Assembly: GCF_035325925.1 (NCBI RefSeq)
Contig: NZ_DAOKZA010000014.1
Span: 24,026-88,025, forward strand
DNA from: Calidifontimicrobium sp035325925
Lineage (GTDB): Bacteria > Pseudomonadota > Gammaproteobacteria > Burkholderiales > Burkholderiaceae_C
Reading direction: 5' to 3'
DNA: 64,000 nucleotides
The notes beneath the pieces are model-generated. The model was not told where the DNA came from and did no database searches. It worked only from the letters and a program-made list of their open reading frames with translations. This document shows, one piece after another, positions 45,492-57,553 of the stretch. The position numbers were made by a program, and so were the translations under genes. The stretch's first letter is position 1, and each line of letters begins with the position of its first letter.

Positions 45492-45540
45492 GCGGCGCCC
45501 CCCGGGGGGGCAGCGTCGCAGGCGCCTCGGGGGGGAGCGT
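45492..45540. repeat. GC palindromic intergenic element between urtE and urtD
   Basis: CCCCCC (45498-45503) abuts GGGGGGG, flanked by GGCGCC copies and followed by a second G-run (45528-45535). The pattern resembles small intergenic palindromic elements common in Burkholderiales genomes. It could form a hairpin in the urt mRNA between urtD and urtE and lower urtE expression; that effect is inferred. Confidence 0.5.
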
Positions 45541-46415
<875 letters not shown>

Positions 46416-46419
<4 letters not shown>

Positions 46420-47537
46420 GAGCGCTTCTCCCGCGCCCGTCGGAACAGGCCGACGATGCCGTTCGGCAGGAACAGCGTCACGGCGATGAACAGCGCGCCG
46501 AGGAAGTACAGCCAGTACTCGGGAAAGGCCTGCGTGAACCAGCTCTTGGCGCCGTTGACGAAGAAGGCGCCGACGATCGGCCCGATCAGCGTCGCGCGCC
46601 CGCCCACCGCGGCCCAGATCGCGATCTCGATCGACGCCGCCGGGCTCATCTCGCTCGGGTTGATGATGCCCACCTGCGGCACGTAGAGGGCCCCGGCGAC
46701 GCCGCACATCACGGCGCTGAGCGTCCAGATGCTCAGCTTGTAGGCGATCGGGTCGTAGCCGGTGAACATCACGCGGCTCTCGGCGTCGCGGACGGCCTGC
46801 AGCACGCGGCCGTAGCGGCTCGCGACGATCGCGCGCGCGAGAAGGAAGAAGCCGATCAGCACCAGCGCGGTGGTGACGAACAGCGCCATGCGCGTCGTCG
46901 GCGTCGCGATCGGAATGTCGAGGATGCGCTTGAAGTCTGTGAAGCCGTTGTTGCCGCCGAAGCCGGTCTCGTTGCGGAAGAACAGCAGCATCGCGGCATA
47001 GGTCATCGCCTGCGTGATGATCGAGAAGTACACGCCCTTGATGCGCGAGCGGAACGCGAACCAGCCGAACACGAACGCCAGCAGGCCGGGCACGAGCACG
47101 ACCATGGCCATCTGGAACACGAAGCTGTCGCTGAACGTCCAGTGCCACGGCAGCGCCTTCCAGTCGAGGAAGACCATGAAGTCCGGCAAGTCCGACTGGT
47201 ACTGGCCCTCGCGGCCGATCTGGCGCATCAGGTACATGCCCATCGCGTAGCCGCCGAGCGCGAAGAACAGGCCGTGGCCGAGCGACAGGATGCCGCTGTA
47301 GCCCCAGATCAGGTCCATCGCCAGCGCGCAGATCGCGTAGCACATGATCTTGCCGACCAGCGACACCCAGTGGTCGCCGAGGTGCCAGACGCTGTCGGGC
47401 GGCACCGCGAGGTTGAGCACCGGCACGAGCACGGTCACGGTGACGAGCGCGGCCATCACGCCGCTCCAGCCCTTGGGGCCGAGCAGCAGGCCGGCACGCG
47501 GGCGTGGGATCGTGGCGGGAGGCAGGATGGCGCTCAT
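46416..47537 (-). CDS. urtC: Urea ABC transporter permease UrtC
   Basis: A 373-residue LivM-like permease with about nine to ten helices. Typical UrtC sequence is WGYSGILSLGHGLFFALGGYAMGMYLMRQIG and FRNETGFGGNNGFTDFKRILG-like FGGNNGFTDFKRI. It forms the channel with UrtB. 10 bp separate it from urtB upstream, and it overlaps urtD by 4 bp. Confidence 0.95.
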
Positions 47538-47547
47538 CGTCGGGCCC

Positions 47548-49185
47548 TCATGCCTCGGCGCTACGGCCCTGCATCGCGAAGAGGCCCTGCGGCCGCTTCT
47601 GGATGAAGACGACGATGAACAGCAGCACCATGATCTTCGCGAGCACGGCACCGGCCCATCCTTCGAGGACCTTGTTGAGCACGCCGAGCCCGAGCGCGGC
47701 AACGACGGTGCCGGCGAGCTGGCCCACACCGCCGAGCACGACGACGAGGAACGAGTCGACGATGTACTGCTGGCCGAGGTCGGGGCCGACGTTGCCGACC
47801 TGGCTGAGCGCACAGCCCGCGAGCCCCGCGATGCCGGCGCCGAGCGCGAAGGCCAGCGTGTCGACGCGCGCCGTGTTGACGCCCACGCACGCGGCCATGC
47901 GCCGGTTCTGCGTCACGCCGCGCACGAACAGGCCCAGCCGCGTCCTCGCGATCAGCAGCGCGACGCCGGCCAGCACGAGGAACGCGAACACGACGATCGC
48001 GATGCGGTTGTATGGCAGCGTCAGGTTCGGCAGCGCGGCGATGCCGCCGCTCATCCACGACGGGTTCTCGACCGGCACGTTCTGCGCGCCGAACAGCGAG
48101 CGCACCGACTGCATCAGGATCAGGCTGATGCCCCAGGTGGCCAGCAGCGTCTCGAGCGGGCGGCCGTAGAGCCAGCGGATCACGCCGCGCTCGAGCAGCG
48201 CGCCGACGCCGGCGGCCACGAGGAACGCGACCGGGATCGCGGCAAGGAGATAGACGTCGAACCAGCCCGGCAGGTGACGGCGGAACAGGTTCTGCACGAC
48301 GTAGGTGGCGTAGGCGCCGATCATCATCAGCTCGCCGTGCGCCATGTTGATGACGCCGAGCAGCCCGTAGGTGATCGCCAGCCCGAGCGCGACGAGCAGC
48401 AGGATCGAGCCGAGGCTGATCCCGGTGAACAGCACGCCCAGCCGCTCGCCCCACGCCAGCCGCGCCTCGACCTGGCGCAGCGCGTCGCGCAGCGCGTCGC
48501 GCACGGCGGCGTCGGGCTCGACGCCGGGCGCAAGACGCTCGAGCAGCAGCGCGCGCGTGGCCGGGTGGCCGCTCGCGGCCAGGCGCTCGGCGGCCGCGAG
48601 GCGCTGCGCCCGGTCGGGCGACGCGACGAGGATGGCCGCCTGCAGCCCTTCGAGCTGCGCCTTCAGCGCGTCGTCGGTCTCGGTGGCGGCGGCGCGCTCG
48701 AGCAGCGGCAGGCGCGAGGCGTCGGCCTCGCGGCGCAGCCGCTCGATCGCCGCCGCCCGCTCGCGCCGCTCCGGCGAGAACAGCTGCAGCGCGGCGTGCG
48801 CGGCCTGCAACTCCCGGCGCAGGCGGTTGTTGATCGTCACGTCGGCGGCGTCGGCGGGCAGCGTCGCCGCGGCGCCGCTCACGGCGTCGAACGCCGCGCC
48901 GCCGCGCAGCACGAACACCTGCTCGCCGGCCACGCGCACGTCCCCGTCGAGCATCGCCTGCACCAGCGCAGCCAGCGCCGGGTCGGACTGCGCGGCCGCC
49001 GCCTGCAGCGCCGCGATGCGCTCGTCGTTGCCGTCGCCGGCGGCGATCGCGAGCGCCTGCTGCGGCGTCAGCGCGTGCGCGGCGCCGGCGCACGCGACGA
49101 GACAGCACGCGATCAGTGCGAGCGCGCGCACGAGACGGGCGTGAAGGCGGGCATGCAGGCAGGCGCGAGGCAACGGGACGGGCAT
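47548..49185 (-). CDS. urtB: Urea ABC transporter permease UrtB
   Basis: A 545-residue permease. The C-terminal 300 residues are the LivH-like membrane domain (GISLGSILLLVALGLAITYGLLGVINMAHGE). The first 235 residues are a signal sequence and an Ala/Arg/Glu-rich helical, HEAT-like periplasmic region that is characteristic of UrtB and not of amino-acid LivH proteins. The ATG at 49185 (before MPVPLPRACLHARLHARL) leaves a usable signal segment VRALALIACCLVACAGAAHA. It follows urtA by 150 bp. Confidence 0.94.
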   Translation of the reverse strand: MPVPLPRACLHARLHARLVRALALIACCLVACAGAAHALTPQQALAIAAGDGNDERIAALQAAAAQSDPALAALVQAMLDGDVRVAGEQVFVLRGGAAFDAVSGAAATLPADAADVTINNRLRRELQAAHAALQLFSPERRERAAAIERLRREADASRLPLLERAAATETDDALKAQLEGLQAAILVASPDRAQRLAAAERLAASGHPATRALLLERLAPGVEPDAAVRDALRDALRQVEARLAWGERLGVLFTGISLGSILLLVALGLAITYGLLGVINMAHGELMMIGAYATYVVQNLFRRHLPGWFDVYLLAAIPVAFLVAAGVGALLERGVIRWLYGRPLETLLATWGISLILMQSVRSLFGAQNVPVENPSWMSGGIAALPNLTLPYNRIAIVVFAFLVLAGVALLIARTRLGLFVRGVTQNRRMAACVGVNTARVDTLAFALGAGIAGLAGCALSQVGNVGPDLGQQYIVDSFLVVVLGGVGQLAGTVVAALGLGVLNKVLEGWAGAVLAKIMVLLFIVVFIQKRPQGLFAMQGRSAEA

Positions 49186-49335
49186 CGGCGAATCAGGTCG
49201 TGGGGCGGCCGCGGGGCCTGGAGCAGGCCTACGCAAGTACCGCGCCGGGCACCGCGACGCGGAGGTCGCGGCCGCGCGCGGCGCGGCGTCGCGGCGCACG
49301 CGCCTGGCGGCGCGTGCACACCCCGCGGGCGGCGA

Positions 49336-50616
49336 TCAGTTCTTGGCCGCCATGCGCGCCGGCTCGTCCTTCTTCTTGTCGTTGCCGGCGATGAACGGGC
49401 TCCAGGGCTGCGCGCGCACCGGGCCGGGCGTCTTCCACACGACGTTGAACTGGCCGTCGGCGCGGACCTCGCCGATGAACACCGGCTTGTGCAGGTGGTG
49501 GTTCTTCCCGTCCATCTTGGCGACGAAGCCGCTGGGCGCGTTGAACGTCTGCCCGGCCATCGCGGCACGCACCTTGTCGACGTCGGTGCTCTTGGCCTTG
49601 GTGACGGCCTGGGCCCACATGTGCACGCCGATGTAGGTCGCCTCCATCGGGTCGTTGGTCAGCGCACGGTCCTTGTGGCCGGCGATGTTCCTGGCCTTCG
49701 CGTAGTCGCTCCACTTCTTGATGAAGGCGTCGTTGGTCGGGTTCTTCAGGCTCATGAAGTAGTTCCAGGCCGCGAGGTGTCCCACCAGCGGCTTGGTGTC
49801 GACGCCGCGCAGTTCCTCCTCGCCGACCGAGAACGCGACCACCGGCACGTCGGTGGCCTTCAGGCCCTGGTTGCCGAGCTCCTTGTAGAAAGGCACGTTG
49901 GAGTCGCCGTTGATCGTCGACACCACCGCCGTCTTCTTGCCCTCGCTCGCGAAGCGCTTGATCTTGGCGATGATCGACTGGTAGTCGGAGTGGCCGAACG
50001 GCGTGTACTCCTCCATGATGTCGGCGTCACCGATGCCCTTGCTGTTGAGGAACGCGCGCAGGATCTTGTTCGTCGTGCGCGGGTAGACGTAGTCGGTGCC
50101 GAGCAGCACGAAGCGCCTGGCCTCGCCGCCGTCCTTGCCCATCAGGTACTCGACGGCGGGGATGGCCTGCTGGTTCGGCGCGGCGCCGGTGTAGAACACG
50201 TTGCGCGAGATCTCCTCGCCCTCGTACTGCACCGGGTAGAACAGCAGGCCGTTGAGTTCCTCGAACACCGGCAACACGCTCTTGCGGCTGACGCTGGTCC
50301 AGCAGCCGAAGACCACGGCGACCTTGTCCTGGCTGATCAGCTGGCGCGCCTTCTCGGCGAACAGCGGCCAGTTGCTCGCCGGGTCGACGACCACCGGCTC
50401 GAGCCTCCTGCCCATCACGCCGCCCTCGGCGTTGATCTCGTCGATCGCCATCAGCACGGTGTCCTTGAGCACTGTCTCCGAAATCGCCATCGTGCCCGAC
50501 AGCGAGTGCAGCACGCCGACCTTGATCGTGCCCTGTGCGAATGCAGCGGGGGCCACGCCGAGCGCCACGGCGGCGGCGGCGAGCGAGAGGTTGAACTGGC
50601 GGCGGACCACTTTCAT
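49336..50616 (-). CDS. urtA: Urea-binding protein UrtA
   Basis: A 426-residue periplasmic binding protein of the urea/short-chain amide class (type I fold). The signal peptide is NLSLAAAAVALGVAPAAFAQ. UrtA-type motifs are KVGVLHSLSGTMAISETVLKD, VFGCWTSVSRKSVLPVFEE, NGLLFYPVQYEGEE and FYTGAAPNQQ. It is first in the urt operon. A TACGCC-N4-GGCGTA dyad lies about 75 bp upstream. The 150-bp gap to urtB has no clear terminator. Confidence 0.96.
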   Translation of the reverse strand: MKVVRRQFNLSLAAAAVALGVAPAAFAQGTIKVGVLHSLSGTMAISETVLKDTVLMAIDEINAEGGVMGRRLEPVVVDPASNWPLFAEKARQLISQDKVAVVFGCWTSVSRKSVLPVFEELNGLLFYPVQYEGEEISRNVFYTGAAPNQQAIPAVEYLMGKDGGEARRFVLLGTDYVYPRTTNKILRAFLNSKGIGDADIMEEYTPFGHSDYQSIIAKIKRFASEGKKTAVVSTINGDSNVPFYKELGNQGLKATDVPVVAFSVGEEELRGVDTKPLVGHLAAWNYFMSLKNPTNDAFIKKWSDYAKARNIAGHKDRALTNDPMEATYIGVHMWAQAVTKAKSTDVDKVRAAMAGQTFNAPSGFVAKMDGKNHHLHKPVFIGEVRADGQFNVVWKTPGPVRAQPWSPFIAGNDKKKDEPARMAAKN

Positions 50617-50690
50617 GCGAGAACCCTCCCGAGGGCGACGGTTGAACGGATCGACGCCGTCAGGTTAGGCACGTGCCGCGCCACGGCCAA

Positions 50691-50706
50691 TACGCCGACT
50701 GGCGTA
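50691..50706. promoter_or_regulatory. TACGCC-N4-GGCGTA inverted repeat in the urtA promoter
   Basis: Perfect 6-bp arms (50691-50696 and 50701-50706) around GACT in the 246-bp region between the response-regulator gene and urtA. A second palindrome, GGCACGTGCC, lies at 50668-50677, closer to urtA. NarL/LuxR-type response regulators bind such short dyads, and one is encoded next door. An imperfect relative (GGTACGC-N5-GCGTGCC, 51939-51957) occurs upstream of that regulator and ureA. Confidence 0.5.
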
Positions 50707-50862
50707 GACGCGAACCGCACGGAACCCGTGGATGAGGCCTTCGGTGCGCACGCGATCGCCGGCGCACGCCCCGCGACGCCGACGCGCACTGCGACCGCGT
50801 CCCGGTGCACAATGTCGCGGCGCCCCGGCGGCCGCTCTCTCGGCAGCCGGCACCAGCGACGA

Positions 50863-51870
50863 TCAGCGATTCGCCAGCTGACTCACCTTGCTGATCGCCA
50901 GCGACGCCGCCGCCGTGCGCGTCTCGACGCCGAGCTTGGCGAACACGTGCTCCAGATGCTTCTTCACCGTCGCCGCGCTGCAGCCGAGGATGTCGCCGAT
51001 GTCGCGGTTGGTCTTGCCCCTGACGACCCAATACAGCACCTCGGCCTCGCGCGCGGTGAGCTTGAAGGCCAGCGTCATCGCACCGATCATCGCCGCGTCG
51101 TCGGCCTCGCGCAGCACCAGCAGCCACTCGCCGTCGCCGCCGAACTCCTCGCCCACCTCGTGCAGCGCGTACGTCAGCCGCCGCGCGCCACGCGCCACCG
51201 TCAGCGTCGCCGGCTCGGCGCCGGCGCGACGGCGCAGCGACTCGCGGGCGACCCAGGCGATCACCTCGGGGGGCAGGTGCGTCGCGTCGCCCTGGCCGAA
51301 GTACTCGTCCATCAGCCTGCGCGCGAGCGCCGTCTGCCACACGCGCCGTCCGTCGCGCTCGCGCACCACCATCGTCGCATGGCCGAACGCGTCGAGCGCG
51401 AGGCGCGCCTGGCGCTGCACGCGCGCGCTGTGCAGGTGCGCGCCGATGCGCGCGAGCACCTCGCGCGGCTTGATCGGCTTGGACACGTGGTCGACGCCGC
51501 CGGCGGCAAACGCGGCGAGCACGTGGTCGGTTTCGGTCAGGCCGGTCATGAACACGATCGGGATGTGCGCCGTGCGCGGGCCGGCCTTCAGCCGCCGTGC
51601 GATCTCGAAGCCATCCATGCCGGGCATCACGGCGTCGAGCAGCACGATGTCGGGCTGCGCCTCGCGTGCCAGCTCGAGCGCACGCTCGCCGTGCGTCGCG
51701 ACGAGCACCGTGCAGCCGCTGTCGTCGAGCGCGTCGTGCAGCAGCGCCAGGTTGTCGGGCACGTCGTCGACGATCAGCACGACGTCGGCACTGCCGCGGT
51801 CGGGCAGCGCGGCGGCAGTGCCGGCCGCGGCGGGCGGCGGTGCGGCGGGGGCGATCGGTTCGGTGGTCAT
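50863..51870 (-). CDS. Response regulator with LuxR-type DNA-binding domain
   Basis: A 335-residue two-component regulator. A receiver domain spans about residues 28-150, with acidic DD in VLIVDDVPDN, the phospho-acceptor Asp in IVLLDAVMPGMDGFE, and Lys in DHVSKPIKPRE. A middle region of about 110 residues is not identifiable. A LuxR/NarL helix-turn-helix ends it (LTAREAEVLYWVVRGKTNRDIGDILG and AATVKKHLEHVFAKLGV). No histidine kinase is in the window. Position between urt and ure suggests control of urea use, as described for amide/urea clusters in related bacteria. Confidence 0.92.
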   Translation of the reverse strand: MTTEPIAPAAPPPAAAGTAAALPDRGSADVVLIVDDVPDNLALLHDALDDSGCTVLVATHGERALELAREAQPDIVLLDAVMPGMDGFEIARRLKAGPRTAHIPIVFMTGLTETDHVLAAFAAGGVDHVSKPIKPREVLARIGAHLHSARVQRQARLALDAFGHATMVVRERDGRRVWQTALARRLMDEYFGQGDATHLPPEVIAWVARESLRRRAGAEPATLTVARGARRLTYALHEVGEEFGGDGEWLLVLREADDAAMIGAMTLAFKLTAREAEVLYWVVRGKTNRDIGDILGCSAATVKKHLEHVFAKLGVETRTAAASLAISKVSQLANR

Positions 51871-52160
51871 GGGGCCTCCAAGGTCGTCGGGTCCTGGTCG
51901 ATGCGGCGCCCGCGCGGCACCGGGTGCGCGACCGCCAGGTACGCCGGCAGCGTGCCGCCGGGCGCCTTCGGCACCCCGGCATGACCCGGCCCGGGCCGTC
52001 GACGCGCGTCGCGGCCCACCGACGCACGCGGTCGGCGGCGGGGCGTGGATCGGGGTCGTGCGCGGCATGTCGACCCACCCCCCATCAAGATCCGCACCAG
52101 CCCCGCGGCGCCGTCGACGGACCCGCTTAACATGGCATCGATCCTGCAAGAGAACGTGCC
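51871..52160. other. Divergent gap between the response regulator and ureA
   Basis: A 290-bp GC-rich region with no supported gene. It contains the imperfect dyad GGTACGC-N5-GCGTGCC (51939-51957), a TTAACAT patch (52126-52132) that could be the ureA -10, and AAGAGAA just before the ureA ATG as ribosome site. It must hold promoters for both directions. Confidence 0.5.
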
Positions 52161-52463
52161 ATGGAACTGACCCCGCGCGAGAAGGACAAGCTGCTGATCT
52201 TCACGGCGGCGCTGCTCGCCGAACGCCGCAAGGCGCGCGGGCTGAGGCTGAACTACCCCGAGGCGGTGGCGCTGATCAGCGCCGCGATCATGGAAGGCGC
52301 GCGCGACGGCAGGAGCGTCGCGGCGCTGATGAGCGAGGGCAAGTCGGTGCTGACGCGCGTCGACGTGATGGACGGCGTGGCCGAGATGATTCCGCAGATC
52401 CAGGTCGAGGCGACGTTCCCCGATGGCACCAAGTTGGTGACGGTTCACCAACCGATTGCATGA
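52161..52463 (+). CDS. ureA: Urease gamma subunit
   Basis: A 100-residue standard UreA starting MELTPREKDKLLIFTAALLAERRKARG and carrying LNYPEAVALISAAIMEGARDG, VMDGVAEMIPQIQVEATFPDGTKLVTVH. Separate gamma and beta subunits are the normal proteobacterial form. First gene of the plus-strand urease operon. Confidence 0.98.
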   Translation: MELTPREKDKLLIFTAALLAERRKARGLRLNYPEAVALISAAIMEGARDGRSVAALMSEGKSVLTRVDVMDGVAEMIPQIQVEATFPDGTKLVTVHQPIA

Positions 52464-52516
52464 GCATGCACCGTTTGCGGGCCGTCACCGGCCGCGCCCT
52501 TTCGAGGAGAGACCCG

Positions 52517-53128
52517 ATGACGCCCATCGCCACACCCGAGCGGCAGCACTCCGCGCGCACCGCCGCCGTCGCGACCTGGCTCGCCGCGCTGCCGCTGTGG
52601 GCAGCGGCGCACGTCGGCGGTGACGCCCATGCGCACGACGGATTCGCCGGCGGCTTCCTGCACCCGTTCAGCGGCATCGACCACCTCGTGGCGATGCTCG
52701 CGGTGGGCTGCTGGAGCGCGCTGCTGGCGCGGCCCGGGCGGCTCGACCTGTGGGTGGTGCCGCTGGGCTTCGTCGTCGTGCTCGTGCTCGGCGCATCGCT
52801 CGGCGCCGGCGGCGTGGCGCTGCCTGCGGTCGAGCCGATGATCTCCGCATCGCTCGTCGCCCTCGGGCTGCTCGTCGCGCGGCAGGTGCGGTGGCCGACC
52901 GCTGCGGCGGTCGCGCTGGTCGGCGCCTTCGCGCTGTTCCACGGCCAGGCGCACGGCGGCGAACTGGCCGGCGCCGCCGCGCTGGCCGGCATGGCGCTGG
53001 GCAGCGTGCTGCTGCACGCCACCGGCGTCGCCGCGGGCCTGCTGGTGCGCCGGCGCAACCCCTGGTGGCCTCGCGTCGCCGGCGCGGCGACGCTGTTGTT
53101 CGGTGCATCGCTGCTCGTCGTGCGCTGA
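52517..53128 (+). CDS. ureJ: HupE/UreJ-family nickel permease-like protein
   Basis: A 203-residue membrane protein with a signal-like N-terminus and about six helices. The HupE/UreJ motif HPFSGIDHLVAMLAVGCWSALLA follows a His-rich start (HVGGDAHAHDGF) and a second motif, FALFHGQAHGGELAG, lies near residue 145. Family members are thought to move nickel or cobalt across the inner membrane. GAGGAGA precedes the ATG. Its position between ureA and ureB is known in Burkholderiales urease operons. Confidence 0.9.
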   Translation: MTPIATPERQHSARTAAVATWLAALPLWAAAHVGGDAHAHDGFAGGFLHPFSGIDHLVAMLAVGCWSALLARPGRLDLWVVPLGFVVVLVLGASLGAGGVALPAVEPMISASLVALGLLVARQVRWPTAAAVALVGAFALFHGQAHGGELAGAAALAGMALGSVLLHATGVAAGLLVRRRNPWWPRVAGAATLLFGASLLVVR

Positions 53129-53139
53129 AGGGGCCGCGG

Positions 53140-53445
53140 ATGATCGCCGGCGAGCTGTTCACCGACGGGCCCGACCACGTGCTCAACCCCGGACGACGCA
53201 CCGTCACGCTGGTCGTCGAGAACGCCGGCGACCGGCCGATCCAGGTCGGCTCGCACTACCACTTCGCCGAGGCCAACCCCGCGCTGCGCTTCGACCGCGA
53301 CAGCGCGCGCGGGATGCGGCTGAACATCGCCAGCGGCACCGCCGTGCGCTTCGAGCCCGGGCAGCAGCGCACCGTGGAACTGGTCGACTACGCCGGCGCA
53401 CGCGAGGTCTGGGGCTTCCGCGGCCAGGTGCAAGGCAAGCTGTGA
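53140..53445 (+). CDS. ureB: Urease beta subunit
   Basis: A 101-residue UreB with MIAGELFTDGPDHVLNPGR, the hallmark VENAGDRPIQVGSHYHFAEANPALRFDR, and the C-terminal WGFRGQVQGKL. Begins 11 bp after hupE/ureJ. Confidence 0.98.
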   Translation: MIAGELFTDGPDHVLNPGRRTVTLVVENAGDRPIQVGSHYHFAEANPALRFDRDSARGMRLNIASGTAVRFEPGQQRTVELVDYAGAREVWGFRGQVQGKL

Positions 53446-53477
53446 CGGACGACCCCAGGCTCACTGCGTTCGCTGCT

Positions 53478-53494
53478 GCCGAGGCGCCCTCGGC
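53478..53494. repeat. Hairpin between ureB and ureC
   Basis: GCCGAGG and CCTCGGC form a perfect 7-bp stem around CGC within the 78-bp gap between ureB and ureC, next to GCGTTCGCTGCTGCC. It is similar in style to the urtD-urtE palindromic element and may be a copy of the same intergenic repeat family. Confidence 0.5.
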
Positions 53495-53523
53495 GCCCCT
53501 CAGGCGGCCGCGCAGGCGCTGAG

Positions 53524-55284
<1,761 letters not shown>

Positions 55285-55322
55285 GCGCGGCAGCGTGCGG
55301 GCCCCGGCGCGACAATCGCCGC

Positions 55323-55925
55323 ATGCTGACCGTCAACAAGCTGATTCCCCAGGGTCGCGGCCTCGCCAAGGCGCTGGTCGCGCGGGCGACGCACGTCGCG
55401 CTCGAGTGGGACACGCGCTGCAAGAGCCGCTTCGACGCCACCGACTCGGCCGGCCGCACGCTGGGCGTGTTCCTGCCGCGCGGGCAGGTGGTGCGCGGCG
55501 GCGACGTGCTGGTGGCCGAGGACGGGTCGCTGATCCGCGTCGACGCGGCACCGCAGCCGGTGCTCGTGGTGCGCTGCTGCGCCGAGCACGGCTCGCCGTT
55601 CGACCTGCTGCGCGCCGCCTACCACCTGGGCAACCGCCACGTGCAGCTCGAGCTGCAGCCTGACCACCTGAAGCTCGAGCCCGACCACGTGCTGGCCGAG
55701 ATGCTGCGTTCGATGCACCTGATCGTGCGCGACGAGCAGGCCGCGTTCGAGCCGGAAGCGGGTGCGTACGCGGCGGGGGGTCACGCCCATGGCCACGGAC
55801 ACGGGCCGGCCCACGAGCACCCGCACGACCCTGGCGCCGCGCACGGCCACGATCACGCGCACGGTCCGGGGTGCAGCCACGACCATGGGCACGCCCACGG
55901 CCATCGGCATCGCCACGGGCACTGA
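55323..55925 (+). CDS. ureE: Urease nickel metallochaperone UreE
   Basis: A 200-residue UreE. The peptide-binding and metal-binding domains cover about residues 1-145, with CCAEHGSPFDLLRAAYHLGNRHV and LKLEPDHVLAEMLRSM containing the dimer-interface His. The last 50 residues are a nickel-storing tail with about 19 His. The 3' end of that tail overlaps the ureF start by 41 bp in another frame. Confidence 0.95.
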   Translation: MLTVNKLIPQGRGLAKALVARATHVALEWDTRCKSRFDATDSAGRTLGVFLPRGQVVRGGDVLVAEDGSLIRVDAAPQPVLVVRCCAEHGSPFDLLRAAYHLGNRHVQLELQPDHLKLEPDHVLAEMLRSMHLIVRDEQAAFEPEAGAYAAGGHAHGHGHGPAHEHPHDPGAAHGHDHAHGPGCSHDHGHAHGHRHRHGH

Positions 55926-56618
55926 CGCCGCCCCGGCGCGCCACGCCGACGCCGTGCTGCTGCAGCTGATCTGGCTCGCGTCGCCGGCGCTGCCGGTCGG
56001 CGGCTTCAGCTACTCCGAAGGGCTGGAGGCCGCCGTCGACGCGGGTCTCGTGACCGACGAAGCGAGCGCCCGCGACCGGCTGCTCGACCAGCTCGCGCTC
56101 GTGCAGGCACGCAGCGAGCTGGCCGCCGCTGCGTCGGCGTTCGTCGCGTGGCGCTGCGGCGACGTGGCGCGCGCACAGGCGCTCAACGCGTGGGTCGCGG
56201 TGACGCGCGAGACGGCCGAGCTGCGGCTGCAGAGCGAGCAGTTGGGTCGCTCGCTCGCGCAGTGGCTGCGCCAGCGCCATCCCGACGACGCGCGCGTCGC
56301 GGCGCTCGACGCGCTCGCGCCGGCGCCGACCTGGCCCGTCGCCTTCGCGCTCGCCGCGGCGGCCACCGGGGCCAGCCCGCGCGACGCGCTGCTGGCGATG
56401 GCCTTCGGCTGGGCCGAGAACCAGGTGCACGCCGCCGTGCGCGCGGTGCCGCTGGGCCAGAGCGCGGGCCAGCGCATCCTCGGCGCGCTGGCCGCGACGA
56501 TCCCCGCCGCCGTCGACGACGCGCTGGCCCGCAGCGACGACACGCGCCAGTCGTTCGCGCCGATGCTGGCCGTCCTGTCGGCACGCCACGAAACCCAGTA
56601 CTCCCGGCTGTTCCGTTC

Positions 56619-56622
<4 letters not shown>
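55885..56622 (+). CDS. ureF: Urease accessory protein UreF
   Basis: A 245-residue UreF, a GTPase-activating-like partner of UreG in nickel loading. Typical stretches are LLQLIWLASPALPVGGFSYSEGLEAAVD and FGWAENQVHAAVRAVPLGQSAGQRIL. ATG 55885 gives a length close to the family norm and overlaps the ureE His tail by 41 bp; ATG codons further upstream would add Thr/Arg-rich residues with no homology. Overlaps ureG by 4 bp. Confidence 0.92.
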
Positions 56623-57278
<656 letters not shown>

Positions 57279-57339
57279 CCCGCATCGCCGCCGGGCTGCG
57301 GCGGCTCATGCGGGTTCGCGATCGATCGTCGAAGACCCG

Positions 57340-57363
57340 GGCCACCGGTCGCGGCCGGTGGCC
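57340..57363 (+). terminator. Hairpin after ureG
   Basis: GGCCACCGG (57340-57348) and CCGGTGGCC (57355-57363) form a perfect 9-bp stem with a six-base loop, 62 bp after the ureG stop. The urease operon and cphA converge across 275 bp here. No T-tract follows; termination is likely but not certain. The rest of the gap shows no gene. Confidence 0.55.
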
Positions 57364-57553
57364 GTCGCGCGTGCCCGGGCCGGTGGGCGCCGTGCCGCCC
57401 CGTGCCCCCGGGCCGGGCCGCGCGCGACGCTCCCGCCGCACTTGCGCGCCAGGGTCGTCGCGCTCGGTGGCCGACGTGCCGGTGGTCGACGCTCGAACAT
57501 CGCGACGGTGTTCGGCCGCGGGCCGTGCTCGGGCCGTCGAACGCAAGGTCGAA

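Noticed and set aside
47344..51984. 1546-codon plus-strand open frame across the urt operon
   Set aside because: It runs antisense to urtC, urtB, urtA and the response regulator, which all have full domain matches. No coding features of its own.
51867..52451. Minus-strand open frame ending in an ATGA overlap with the response-regulator start
   Set aside because: The overlap looks like an operon partner, perhaps a kinase remnant, but the translation shows no kinase motif and runs antisense through ureA.
55762..55884. Upstream extension of UreF from ATG 55762
   Set aside because: The extra 41 residues are Thr/Arg-rich out-of-frame translation of the ureE His tail and would make UreF longer than the family.
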